A DNA stretch of 44,332 nucleotides. It comes from Acidobacteriaceae bacterium (GTDB lineage Bacteria > Acidobacteriota > Terriglobia > Terriglobales > Acidobacteriaceae). The translations under genes and the position numbers were made by a program. The stretch lies in contig PLSM01000166.1 in the NCBI GenBank assembly GCA_003165075.1, positions 151,199 to 195,530 on the forward strand, read 5' to 3'. Position 1 is the first letter of the stretch; every line of letters starts with the position of its first letter. Positions 16,524-25,099 of this stretch are shown here, one piece after another. The notes under the pieces were generated by a model. That model had not been told where the DNA came from and made no database searches. It saw only the letters and a list, made by a program, of their open reading frames with translations.

Positions 16524-18716
16524 TTGAATTTGATTAATTTTTCCCCAGCCGGAGCGCTTCTGCTCGCGGCAGCGAACTTGTGCGCCCTGACGCCGGCGGC
16601 ATCCACGGCTCCACGGTCGCAGACCGACCGCATCCTGAGCCGTATCGATGAGGCGCAGGTGGTGACGCTCCAGGGCAACGTGCACCCGCTGGCGCGTGCG
16701 GAGTTTGAGGTGGGAGCGGCGCCTGCGGAGACGCGGTTGGAGCGCATGATGCTTCTGCTTCAGCCGTCGCCCAGCCAGCAGGCAGCGCTGGATGCGCTGG
16801 TTGCAGCGCAACAGGATTCGGGCTCGCCGGCGTTTCATCGCTGGCTGACGCCCGCGGAGTACGCTGCACGGTTCGGCGTGAGCCCCAGCGACCTGGCACG
16901 CATTGGCGCGTGGCTCACCGGGCATGGGTTTACGCTCAACGAGATTGCGGCCAGCCGCCGGCTGATCATCTTTTCCGGGACGGCGGGGCAGGTGGCGGAT
17001 GCGTTTCACGCCGAGATGCGCCGCTACCGGGTGAACGGCGCGCTGCACCTGGCCAATGCGCAGGACCCGCAGATTCCGGTGGCGCTGGCTTCAGTGGTGG
17101 GCGGCGTGGTGGGGTTCAACGATTTTCGCCACGCGGCGCAGATGCGCCCGCCACGGTCGCTGGGCGCACGGCCGCAGTTGAACCTGAACGGCTCGAACTA
17201 TCTGTTCCCTGCGGATTTTGCCGCCATCTACGATTTGAACCCGCTCTATGGCGCGGGGACCACCGGCACCGGCGTTTCCATTGCCGTGGCCGGACGCAGC
17301 AACATCGTTCTGAGCGATATTGCGGCGTTTCGGGCAGCGGCTGGACTGGCGGCCAACACGCCGGCGGTGGTGCTCACCGGCACCGATCCCAAGCTGGTGC
17401 AGGGCGACCAGGACGAGGCCACACTGGACGTCGAGTGGGCGGGAGCCGTGGCTCCGGCAGCTCGGGTCACGCTGGTGGCGGGCGATTCCTCCGCGGCTAC
17501 CGATGGAGTGGACCTGGCGGCCGCCTACATCGTGAACCACGCGCTGGCGGCTGTGGTCAGCACCAGCTACGGCAGTTGTGAGCAGGCGATGGGTGCGACG
17601 GAACTCGCCTTTTACAACAGCCTGTGGGAGCAGGCGGCGAGCCAGGGGATGAGCGCATTTGTGGCTTCGGGCGATTCGGGCGCGGCGGCCTGCGACCTGG
17701 GCTCAGCCACCAGGGGCACGGTGGCTGCGGTCAACGGACTGTGCAGTTCGCCCTACTCCACCTGCGTGGGCGGAACGGAGTTCAATGAGGGCTCGAACAG
17801 CTCGCAGTATTGGGCCGCGAGCAGCGGAGCGAACCGAGGCTCGGCGCTGGGTTACATCCCCGAGAAGGTGTGGAACGAGAGCGCAGCCGACAGCGGTGGG
17901 GAGTTGTGGGCCACCGGCGGCGGGACCAGCGAGATTTATCCGCAGCCGGCCTGGCAGCAAGGTGTGAACGGCGCCAGCGCCGCGGGCGGCATGAGAGCAG
18001 TGCCCGATGTATCCCTGACTGCGGCCAGCCACGACGGGTACATGATCTACGAGAACGGCTCGTACTGGATCGTCTCCGGCACCTCGCCCGCCTCGCCCGC
18101 GTTCGCGGCGCTCATGGCGCTGGTGGTCCAAAAGCAAAGCGGCGCGGGGCAAGGCAATGCCAATCCCACGCTGTATAGGCTGTTAAACGGTGAGGCAAAT
18201 CCCTTCCATGCGACGCCTGCGGGAGACAATAGCGTTCCCGGGGTGCAAGGGTTTCAGGCCGGCGGCGCCGACTACAACCTGGCCACCGGGTTGGGCTCCG
18301 TGGACGCGAGCCTGCTGGTGAACGGCTGGGCGAACGGCGACGCTACGCCCCCCACGCTGAACGTGTCCGTCGCCTCCAGCGCCGCGATGCTGGTGCGGGG
18401 CGGGACGGCCGCAATCGTGGTGAATGTGGTTACAGGAGGTTCCTTCCGCGGCAATATAGCTTTGGGCCTCGCGGGACTGGCCACAGGCGTTTCCGCGCGT
18501 TGGAGCGAAGAACCGGTGACGCCGCAAGAGGGATCAGCCGCGGCAACGCTCACCCTGACCGCATCTCCCGCGGCGCAAACTGCCTCGTTCCCCTTGTCTA
18601 TCACGGCCCAGGGAGACGGGCTCATTGCTACAGGGCAGGTGACGGTGCAGGTCCAACCGCTCGCCCTGCGCCCGCGGGGAGCGCCGGCTCTTCCGGTTGC
18701 GCGGGTGAGGCGGTAG
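16524..18716 (+). CDS. Secreted S53 family (sedolisin/kumamolisin-type) serine-carboxyl peptidase
   Basis: A 730-residue exported acid protease. A signal peptide covers the first ~26 residues. The pro-kumamolisin prodomain spans about 40-200 (FHRWLTPAEYAARFGVSPSD). The catalytic domain is about 225-600 and has Glu298 and Asp302 in DEATLDVEW, Asp384 in VASGDSGAA and Ser521 in VSGTSPASPAF, with the calcium-site region DYNLATGLGSVD near the end. A C-terminal Ig-like beta domain (about 610-715) is typical of acidobacterial members. The start is a TTG at 16524, with AAAGG at 16505-16509 giving a rather long spacing. The 3' end overlaps the convergent TIM-barrel gene by 89 bases. Confidence 0.94.
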   Translation: MNLINFSPAGALLLAAANLCALTPAASTAPRSQTDRILSRIDEAQVVTLQGNVHPLARAEFEVGAAPAETRLERMMLLLQPSPSQQAALDALVAAQQDSGSPAFHRWLTPAEYAARFGVSPSDLARIGAWLTGHGFTLNEIAASRRLIIFSGTAGQVADAFHAEMRRYRVNGALHLANAQDPQIPVALASVVGGVVGFNDFRHAAQMRPPRSLGARPQLNLNGSNYLFPADFAAIYDLNPLYGAGTTGTGVSIAVAGRSNIVLSDIAAFRAAAGLAANTPAVVLTGTDPKLVQGDQDEATLDVEWAGAVAPAARVTLVAGDSSAATDGVDLAAAYIVNHALAAVVSTSYGSCEQAMGATELAFYNSLWEQAASQGMSAFVASGDSGAAACDLGSATRGTVAAVNGLCSSPYSTCVGGTEFNEGSNSSQYWAASSGANRGSALGYIPEKVWNESAADSGGELWATGGGTSEIYPQPAWQQGVNGASAAGGMRAVPDVSLTAASHDGYMIYENGSYWIVSGTSPASPAFAALMALVVQKQSGAGQGNANPTLYRLLNGEANPFHATPAGDNSVPGVQGFQAGGADYNLATGLGSVDASLLVNGWANGDATPPTLNVSVASSAAMLVRGGTAAIVVNVVTGGSFRGNIALGLAGLATGVSARWSEEPVTPQEGSAAATLTLTASPAAQTASFPLSITAQGDGLIATGQVTVQVQPLALRPRGAPALPVARVRR

Positions 18717-19545
18717 CTGCGTTCAGGCCAACAAGTTCGAAGGATTGCTGGATCTTGCCGGGAAGAGCAGCGGGTGGATCGCCGAGGTTGTTGCCAATCT
18801 CAAGCACCATCGCCGGAGTCTCTGGGAGCCCTCTGAGCGCCGTTGCTGCCGCCGCCCAGTCGATGGTTCCGCTTCCCGGCCACAGGTGTTCGTCCTTCAG
18901 CCCGTGATTGTCGTGTGCATGCACCGAGCCGATGTGAGCGCCCAGAGTCGCAATGGCTTCGCTAACACCCACAGTCATATGCGCATGACCCAGGTCAAGG
19001 CAAACACCGACGTTTGTCAGGTGGTTAAGTTCGAGGATCAGCAGCAGGTGCGTGGGGGTGGTAGGCTCGCTCAGCAGGTTCTCCACCAGCAGGCGTACGC
19101 CCAGCGGATGGGCAAACGCGCCCAGGTGTTCGAGAGCCGTATGCGCGTACTCCACAGTCCGCTGCGACCACCCGTCTTCCTTTTCGCCCAGATGAACGAC
19201 AAGGTTTTTGAAGGGAATACGCTCAGCCGACTCAAGGGCGCGCTTGATCTCGTCCATGGCGTCAATGCGGCGGGACTTCTCGGGGTGGAGCACATTGACC
19301 GCGGGAGCTCCGGCGCGGCCCATCTCTCGGTCGGGATAGAGCGGAGCGTGCATGGAGAAGGCGCCCAGCGAGTTGGCGGCGAACCAGTTGCCCAGTTCGG
19401 TCACGTGTTCGCGGCTGGTGTAGTCAAAGTGCTGGCGTGCGGCAAAGATCTCCACCGCCTGCGCCCCGGAACGGGCGGCGAGTTCCAGTAGCCCAGGGTG
19501 CAGGCGCTGGTTCAGGAATAAGTGTGTGGACAATACTCGCTGCAT
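18628..19545 (-). CDS. Sugar phosphate isomerase/epimerase-like TIM barrel protein
   Basis: A 305-residue member of the xylose isomerase-like TIM-barrel superfamily (AP endonuclease family 2 fold). Metal-binding-type residues are visible in NLVVHLGEKED, LLVENLLSEP, GVCLDLGHAHMT, IGSVHAHDNHG and MVLEIGN, in the order expected for the barrel. Substrate unknown. The start at the ATG at 19545 (MQRVLSTHLFLNQRLH) fits the family, though there is no purine-rich ribosome binding site; two further in-frame starts upstream (to 19680) are less likely. The Pro/Ala-rich C-terminal tail (about 30 residues) is what overlaps the S53 gene on the other strand, so it may be a read-through extension. Confidence 0.85.
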   Translation of the reverse strand: MQRVLSTHLFLNQRLHPGLLELAARSGAQAVEIFAARQHFDYTSREHVTELGNWFAANSLGAFSMHAPLYPDREMGRAGAPAVNVLHPEKSRRIDAMDEIKRALESAERIPFKNLVVHLGEKEDGWSQRTVEYAHTALEHLGAFAHPLGVRLLVENLLSEPTTPTHLLLILELNHLTNVGVCLDLGHAHMTVGVSEAIATLGAHIGSVHAHDNHGLKDEHLWPGSGTIDWAAAATALRGLPETPAMVLEIGNNLGDPPAALPGKIQQSFELVGLNAATASPAQPEEPALPAGAGRAVGPAPSPAL

Positions 19546-19830
19546 GGAGAAGGGGCCCCCGTGCCCGACGGCGCAGATCCGGCGTTCGGACGTCATCTGT
19601 ATTGTCGCATTTTTGCCACAACCAGCCGCAAATTTGATGTTGCGACGCACAGATTGCGGGTTGCGCAGAGGCGGATCCATCTGCTTTGCCAGAAGCCACG
19701 CCTCCCAGCCCGTTTATGGTGAGCCGAAATCCCTGGGTTTGGACGGGTACTTTGTTTCCCAACCCGGCCTCGCCATGGCCTGTGCGAGTCGGACCTCACA
19801 ATCTGGTGAGTCTCGCAGCCAGCTTCTCCA

Positions 19831-21591
19831 TCAATAGCCGGCGGCCTTGCCATAGTGGCTGCGGTGGTCCTGGCCGCCCTCGAGTTGTCCCGTCCCGGGA
19901 TCGACCGCGATGCACTCGCCGTTGGACCAGTGCCCATCCTTGATGTCGATCGTGTAACCCAGGGCGCGCAGCCCGGCCAGCGTTTCCTCAGTGAAGCCGG
20001 GTTCTAGGTACAGTGTGTCGGGTAGGTACTGGTGGTGGAAACGAGGCGCGTCCACGGCCTGCTGGATATTCAGACCGCCCTCAGCCGCGGAAAGAAAGAT
20101 ATTGGCTACAGTGGTAATGATGCGGGCGCCGCCCGGAGAGCCGAGGACGTAGCGCAACTTGCCGTCCTGCAGCACGATGGTGGGAGTCATGGAGCTTAAA
20201 GGACGCTTTCCCGGCGCGATAGCGTTGGCCGGTCCCTGAATAAGGCCGAACATGTTGGGCACGCCCATTTTGGAAGCGAAATCGTCCATTTCGTCGTTGA
20301 GCAGGAAACCCAGCGAGCCGGCGGTAACCCGCGAACCGAAGGCGTCGTTGAGCGTGGTAGTGACAGACACGGCGTTGCCTTCGCTATCCACGACTGAATA
20401 GTGCGTTGTGTCGTGCGATTCGGCGCGGTGGCCGGCGGTCGCAGGTGCAGGCGGCAAATAACCCTCGGGTCGATGAAGTCCCGCGCTTGGGGTGGCCGCA
20501 CCGGCTGAGATGCCGCGCCGCCAGGCTTCGGCGTAGTTCTTGGCGGTCAGCTCGGCCATGGGAATGCGATTGTAGTCGGGATCGCCCAGATAGTCGGCGC
20601 GGTCCATGTAGGCGCGGCGATACGCTTCGGCAATCAGATGTATCGACGCGGCTGTGCGGTCGCCCAGGCGGGCCAGATCGTATCCCTCAAGAATGTTGAG
20701 TGCGCTCACCAGCACGATTCCACCCGAGGAAGGCGGCGGGGCACTCAGAATGGTGTAGTCGTGGAAGGCGCCGGTGATGGGTGCTCGCTCGACCACGGTG
20801 TACTGGGCCAGGTCGTCCAGGGTGAGCAGTGCGCCTCCCTTCTTAAGGTCAGCAACCAGTTCTGCCGCCATTTTTCCGTGGTAGAAATCCTCGGGGTCGG
20901 CGGCAATTCGTTCGAGCGTGCGGGCCAGTTGCGGCTGCCTGAAAGTCTCGCCCGCTTTGTAGAGATCGCCACCGCGCTGAAAAATGCGTTTGGAGTCCGG
21001 GAAGCGAGCCAGATCCTCGTCCGTCAGTTCTGCGGCCTCTTCGGCGGTAAGTTCAAAGCCTTGAGTGGCGAGCTGAATGGCGGGAGCCATGACCCGCTGC
21101 AGGCCGAGCTTGCCGTATTTGCGCTCGGCATAGACCAGACCTGCCACCGAGCCGGGGGTGGCGATGGAGCGGTAGCCGATGACGCTGGCGTCAGGAATCA
21201 CGTTACCCTGGGCATCCTGGTACATGGTTTCGGTGGCTTTGAGCGGCGCTTTTTCGCGGAAATCGATGAAGGTGGCTTTGCCCTGATGGGTGCGGAGGAG
21301 CAGAAAGCCGCCGCCGCCGAGGTTGCCGGCCGCCGGATGCACTACCGCCAGCGCGAAACCGGTCGCCACGGCGGCGTCCACCGCGTTGCCACCCTCACGC
21401 AGGACGGCCAGTCCGGCGTCGGAAGCCAGATGGTGGACGCTGACCACCATTCCGTGGCGGGCGCCCACCGGTTGCTCGTCACGGTAAGGAATCACGTTCG
21501 TCGTGCCCTCCTGTGCGGCGGAAAATGCAGGGATCAGGAGCGTGGTGCCCATGAGGGCAATCAGGACGGGGAAGATGGGCCGTCGATGCAT
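19831..21591 (-). CDS. ggt: Gamma-glutamyltransferase / glutathione hydrolase
   Basis: A periplasmic N-terminal-nucleophile hydrolase that cleaves gamma-glutamyl bonds of glutathione and related peptides. 586 residues with a signal peptide MHRRPIFPVLIALMGTTLLI ending near AFSAAQ. It keeps the family opening HGMVVSVHHLASDAGLAVLR, the GGNAVDAAVA motif and GGGGFLLL. The self-processing and catalytic threonine is Thr395 in DTTHYSVVD, followed by NAVSVTTTLND. The substrate-site PLSSMTPTIVL and GSPGGARIIT stretches are present. The precursor would split into a large and a small subunit at Thr395. It is a single gene in minus orientation, divergent from the LolA-like gene. Complete and probably active. 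Confidence 0.96.
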   Translation of the reverse strand: MHRRPIFPVLIALMGTTLLIPAFSAAQEGTTNVIPYRDEQPVGARHGMVVSVHHLASDAGLAVLREGGNAVDAAVATGFALAVVHPAAGNLGGGGFLLLRTHQGKATFIDFREKAPLKATETMYQDAQGNVIPDASVIGYRSIATPGSVAGLVYAERKYGKLGLQRVMAPAIQLATQGFELTAEEAAELTDEDLARFPDSKRIFQRGGDLYKAGETFRQPQLARTLERIAADPEDFYHGKMAAELVADLKKGGALLTLDDLAQYTVVERAPITGAFHDYTILSAPPPSSGGIVLVSALNILEGYDLARLGDRTAASIHLIAEAYRRAYMDRADYLGDPDYNRIPMAELTAKNYAEAWRRGISAGAATPSAGLHRPEGYLPPAPATAGHRAESHDTTHYSVVDSEGNAVSVTTTLNDAFGSRVTAGSLGFLLNDEMDDFASKMGVPNMFGLIQGPANAIAPGKRPLSSMTPTIVLQDGKLRYVLGSPGGARIITTVANIFLSAAEGGLNIQQAVDAPRFHHQYLPDTLYLEPGFTEETLAGLRALGYTIDIKDGHWSNGECIAVDPGTGQLEGGQDHRSHYGKAAGY

Positions 21592-21746
21592 AGTGATGGG
21601 GACAGGATAGCGCAGCGGGCTGGGCCGGAGTCTGGCACGTTCTCAGGCCTCAAAAGCCGGACTGGAAGGCTCTCGGACACCCGGCTGGAGGGTACGCCCA
21701 CCCGCCCTCTCTGGCTGGACGTATCGCGTTGGGAATATCATGCCTC

Positions 21747-22484
21747 ATGACCTTCAAGACCGCCCGAGTTGTGATCGCAGTTTCAATCCTGGTCGTGGCT
21801 GGCAAGGTATGGCCCGAGATTGAGGGCTCCGCTCCCCAGGCGAACCTGAGCGTTACCCAGATTGTGGACGAGATTCAGCGCCATAATCAGGCCCGAAGCG
21901 AGAAGTTGAAACATTACCAATCCCTGAGTCTTTACCAGGTGCAATACACTGGATTTCCGGCTTCCGTCGCCGCCCAGATGGAAGTTGAAGTCGAATATGA
22001 CGCCGCTTCCGGGAAGAGTCTCAGGGTCGTTTCACAGGGCGGATCGAAGTTTCTCCTGAACAAGGTCTTGCTGCGGGCAGTAGAGAGCGAACGGGAAGCC
22101 TCCCTGGACAAAGGCTCAACCGCGCTGACTACGGCGAACTACAAATTTCACCTTGTCGGGAACGAGAGTCTGGCGGGCCGTCTGGCCTACATCCTGAATG
22201 TGGAACCGGTGGTCAAGACCAAGTTCCTGTATCGCGGCAAGATCTGGGTTGACGCGGCGGACTTTGCTGTGGCTAGAATCGAAGCCGAACCGGCCAGGAA
22301 CCCATCCTTCTGGATTTCGCATACGTTGATTCAATCGACCAGCGCGAAGACGGGAGATTTCTGGCTGCCGGCGCGTAACCGAAGCGAGACCAAGGTGCGC
22401 ATTGGCGGCACCGCCGTGCTGACCATCGATTATGGGACCTATAAGATCGTGTCGGAAACAGCACATACCGCGCCAGGCTCCTAG
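21747..22484 (+). CDS. LolA/outer-membrane-lipoprotein-sorting-like secreted protein
   Basis: A 245-residue exported protein. The start is taken at the ATG at 21747 with a hydrophobic N-terminus (RVVIAVSILVVAG); a TTG at 21729 is an alternative. The mature part resembles the LolA/LolB-type half-barrel found in many acidobacterial proteins: an N-terminal helix VTQIVDEIQRHNQARSEKL, then alternating strands including MEVEVEYDA, RLAYILNVEP, YRGKIWVDAADFAVARIEAEP and TKVRIGGTAVLTIDYGTYKIV. These are usually annotated as outer membrane lipoprotein-sorting proteins but may simply bind lipids or other hydrophobic ligands. It is single and divergent from ggt. Confidence 0.75.
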   Translation: MTFKTARVVIAVSILVVAGKVWPEIEGSAPQANLSVTQIVDEIQRHNQARSEKLKHYQSLSLYQVQYTGFPASVAAQMEVEVEYDAASGKSLRVVSQGGSKFLLNKVLLRAVESEREASLDKGSTALTTANYKFHLVGNESLAGRLAYILNVEPVVKTKFLYRGKIWVDAADFAVARIEAEPARNPSFWISHTLIQSTSAKTGDFWLPARNRSETKVRIGGTAVLTIDYGTYKIVSETAHTAPGS

Positions 22485-22536
22485 GTCGTATCGACATATA
22501 CCTATTCGCTAAGTTGTTGATAAATAAACTATTGAT

Positions 22537-22605
22537 GTGTCATCCTGAGCGAAGTTGAGAGCGTTCGTCGCTCCCAGCGCAGTCGAAGGACCTGCGGTTC
22601 GGGAC
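22537..22605. repeat. REP-like intergenic repeat (CATCCTGAGCGAAG type)
   Basis: The stretch begins with CATCCTGAGCGAAG and ends with GCAGTCGAAGGACCTGCGG. These words are typical of a dispersed intergenic repeat I associate with acidobacterial and related genomes (from memory). It lies in the 208-base gap between two convergent genes. Only one clear copy is in the window; a degenerate relative may be present near 13443. Confidence 0.55.
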
Positions 22606-22692
22606 CTCAACTTATGCAATGAACTTCAGAGACACCACACTAGTAAAGAAGGCTGCAGTTCGTCGGCATTGTGCTTGATTTGGCTTGATGCC

Positions 22693-23229
22693 TCACTGGC
22701 CGTCAATCAGCATCAAGGGATCGGGGGCCACCCGGCAACCCGTGCCACCTGAGTATTTCCAGGTCGATCCATCGCCGTAGGTCACAGATCCAAGTTCGAT
22801 GGAGTTGACCGCCGTAAAACCGGCAAGCACAAGATTGGTGGAGACAGCCCTTCCGCTTCCCGGAGTGAAGGTGAGGCTCAATGTCTTGGTGATATCGGAT
22901 GCATCCCCATCGGTGGACAACGCCGGTAGTACACGATTCTTTGCGGTGAGCCCGCGAACCGTAACCACGGCCTTCGATATCTGCCTCGATTGCCCGCCGG
23001 TGAGGGTGAGAAAAATCCGCTGCGCGAGACCCTCAACCCGTTGCTCGCCATGAGCAGACCGCAAATACCCGCCCGGCCGCTGCCGAGCCTGCATTCCCAC
23101 GGGGCATGCTTCGACGGTCGGCAATGTGACGATGATCGTCGTCTGCGATTTAGGCTGCGTCGGGGATTGGGCGGCCAGTGGCAATGTGCAGAGAAGAAAG
23201 GCAACTGAGACTAGGGCGGCACGCTTCAT
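22693..23229 (-). CDS. Small secreted hypothetical protein
   Basis: A 178-residue protein with a clear signal peptide MKRAALVSVAFLLCTLPLAAQ. The start at 23229 is supported by AGAGGAG eight bases upstream; the longer frame to 23268 is not. The mature part looks like an all-beta domain (AVVTVRGLTAKNRVLP, TKTLSLTFTPGSGRAVSTNL, VNSIELGSVTYGDGSTWKYS), and two cysteines (about residues 39 and 168) may form a disulfide. No family was recognised. It converges on the LolA-like gene and faces away from the membrane-protein/LOG pair. Confidence 0.72.
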   Translation of the reverse strand: MKRAALVSVAFLLCTLPLAAQSPTQPKSQTTIIVTLPTVEACPVGMQARQRPGGYLRSAHGEQRVEGLAQRIFLTLTGGQSRQISKAVVTVRGLTAKNRVLPALSTDGDASDITKTLSLTFTPGSGRAVSTNLVLAGFTAVNSIELGSVTYGDGSTWKYSGGTGCRVAPDPLMLIDGQ

Positions 23230-23428
23230 GGCGGAGCTCCTCTGCGGGAGAAAAATCCGCGTACACAAACAAAATACGCCGCTCCTCTCCGGCGATCAAT
23301 TCCGCTCCGGCTTCGCCGGCCGGTGCAACGACATCCGTGCGCCTTTGCCGCCCCCCTGCTGTGATACCGTTGCAGTACGGCGTCCCTGAGCCGGTCCCAC
23401 AGCGGACTTCGGGGACGAATAATGAAGC

Positions 23429-23800
23429 ATGCCCCAGCAGCCGGAATTGACGTCGCCCCCGTTGCCCGCGAGCCCGGCTCCTGAACTTGGGGCCGTGCCT
23501 GACGCTCTGCCTGCGCCTCATCTTGTGCCGCCTCCCACAAGCTACGCGCCGCAGCGCATCCCGCGCTGGCTTGAGCGCGCGGAGTTGTATTTGCGCGTGT
23601 TGTTGCGGATGTACATCGGCGTGGCGGTTTGCTATGCGCCGTGGTCGCACCTGTTCTGGGACCAGAACCCGCTGTTCGTGCAGTACCCCACCCTTGCAAT
23701 CTATGCGGCCAATGGCGCGGTGCGCGGCCTGGTCTCGGGGCTGGGGCTTTTGAATCTGTGGTTTGCCTGCGAAGACGCAATTCGGCATTGGGACCGATAA
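23429..23800 (+). CDS. Hypothetical inner membrane protein
   Basis: A 123-residue protein. A proline-rich cytoplasmic-looking N-terminus of about 45 residues is followed by an amphipathic RIPRWLERAELYLRVLLRMY segment and two hydrophobic stretches at about residues 60-75 and 88-112. No family recognised. It lies six bases upstream of the LOG-family gene in the same direction, so the two are almost certainly translated together. GGGGA lies upstream of the ATG at 23429. Confidence 0.65.
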   Translation: MPQQPELTSPPLPASPAPELGAVPDALPAPHLVPPPTSYAPQRIPRWLERAELYLRVLLRMYIGVAVCYAPWSHLFWDQNPLFVQYPTLAIYAANGAVRGLVSGLGLLNLWFACEDAIRHWDR

Positions 23801-23806
23801 AGGACG

Positions 23807-24904
23807 ATGGAACAGCAAACAAAGAAGAAAGAGCAGAAAAAGGTTACCTCGTCGAGCAAAGATAGCCCGGGTTCTCCACAGAGCGCCCCCCCGTCAGCGG
23901 CAGCGTCGCAAGTGGCCGCGATCCCGGGCAATGGTGCGCTGCCTCCGCTGGCTACTGCGCCCCTGGCTTATGAGAATTCAGCCTTCCTGAACAGCGCCGA
24001 CGGGCGCCTGATCCGCATCGTTTCTGAGTACATGGAGCCGCTCGCGCGTTTCCGGCGAGAACAAATTCAGGACACGGTGGTTTTCTTCGGTTCGGCGCGT
24101 TTTCGCGGTCGCGAAGAGGCAGGTCACGCACTGGAGTTGCTGGAAAACACCGGCTCGCGCCAGCCCGCCCCCAGTGAGGAACAGCCGGCGCAGGCCCCGG
24201 AGATTGCCGCAGGCAGGGCCACCGATCTGCAACTGAAACGCGCCGTGGCGGCGGTGGAGATGGCTCGCTACTATGAGGATGCGCGGCGATTGTCGAGTTT
24301 GCTCACCAAATGGGCCAAGGACATTCCCTCGCGGCGGCATCGGTTTGTGGTCACCTCCGGCGGCGGACCGGGCATCATGGAAGCGGCGAACCGCGGCGCT
24401 CACGAAGCGGGTGGCAAAACCATCGGGATGAACATTCGCCTGCCGTTCGAGCAGGCGCCCAACCCCTACATCACGCCGTCACTGAACTTCGAGTTCCATT
24501 ACTTCTTCATGCGCAAACTGTGGTTTGCCTACCTGGCCAAGGCGCTGGTGGTCTTTCCAGGCGGATTCGGCACCCTGGACGAGATGTTCGAGATCCTCAC
24601 CCTTGCGCAAACCCATAAGCTGGCCAAGAGGATCACGGTTGTCATCTATGGACCCGAGTACTGGAAGAAGGTCTTCAACCTGGGAGTACTGGTGGATACG
24701 GGGGCCATCTCACCCAAGGATATTGAACTATTCCAGTTTGCTGAGACCCCGGAGCAGGCCTTTGACCTGCTTCGCAGCGGGTTGACGGAGAACTATCTTA
24801 AGCCCGAGGCGACCACGCCTTCCGGGCATCCATCCCCGGAACTGATGCAGGGCATCACGCTGGAAGACTTCCTGGGGCCGGACCTTGCCAAAACCAGCAA
24901 GTGA
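23807..24904 (+). CDS. LOG family protein (lysine decarboxylase-like nucleotide phosphoribohydrolase)
   Basis: A member of the LOG/YgdH (TIGR00730-like) family. Characterised members release the base from nucleoside 5'-monophosphates, including cytokinin ribosides in plants. The two motifs that bind the phosphoribose are present as SGGGPGIMEAANRGAHEAGG and PGGFGTLDEMFE. At 365 residues it is much longer than the ~190-residue minimal LOG. A low-complexity Ser/Pro/Ala N-terminus of about 60 residues precedes the domain, and an inserted helical segment rich in Ala and Glu (about 110-165) interrupts it. This matches the long class. It is coupled to the membrane protein gene upstream. Confidence 0.9.
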   Translation: MEQQTKKKEQKKVTSSSKDSPGSPQSAPPSAAASQVAAIPGNGALPPLATAPLAYENSAFLNSADGRLIRIVSEYMEPLARFRREQIQDTVVFFGSARFRGREEAGHALELLENTGSRQPAPSEEQPAQAPEIAAGRATDLQLKRAVAAVEMARYYEDARRLSSLLTKWAKDIPSRRHRFVVTSGGGPGIMEAANRGAHEAGGKTIGMNIRLPFEQAPNPYITPSLNFEFHYFFMRKLWFAYLAKALVVFPGGFGTLDEMFEILTLAQTHKLAKRITVVIYGPEYWKKVFNLGVLVDTGAISPKDIELFQFAETPEQAFDLLRSGLTENYLKPEATTPSGHPSPELMQGITLEDFLGPDLAKTSK

Positions 24905-24910
24905 ATACTC

Positions 24911-24942
24911 CAGCCGGAGAGTTCCGCAAATCTCCCCGGCTG
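24911..24942 (+). terminator. Probable terminator hairpin after the LOG gene
   Basis: CAGCCGG (24911-24917) pairs with CCGGCTG (24936-24942), with further pairing of GAGA and TCTC inside. It lies seven bases past the stop; only a short T-rich tail follows. Confidence 0.45.
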
Positions 24943-25099
24943 TATTGGCAATTCTGCCTGTCTCTCAGGCTATCCTAGTGATTGTATTGATTCCTTTGCC
25001 AATTGAAGCCATGTTCGCACTCTCTTAATGTGGCTTTTATGAGTGCCGTCGGATACTAACAGCAGAGATTCCAGCTAGATCGCGGGATAAGGAGTAGGA

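Noticed and set aside
24191..24300. Possible frameshift in the LOG gene around the Ala/Glu-rich insertion
   Set aside because: The reading frame runs through without a break and both catalytic motifs are in the same frame.
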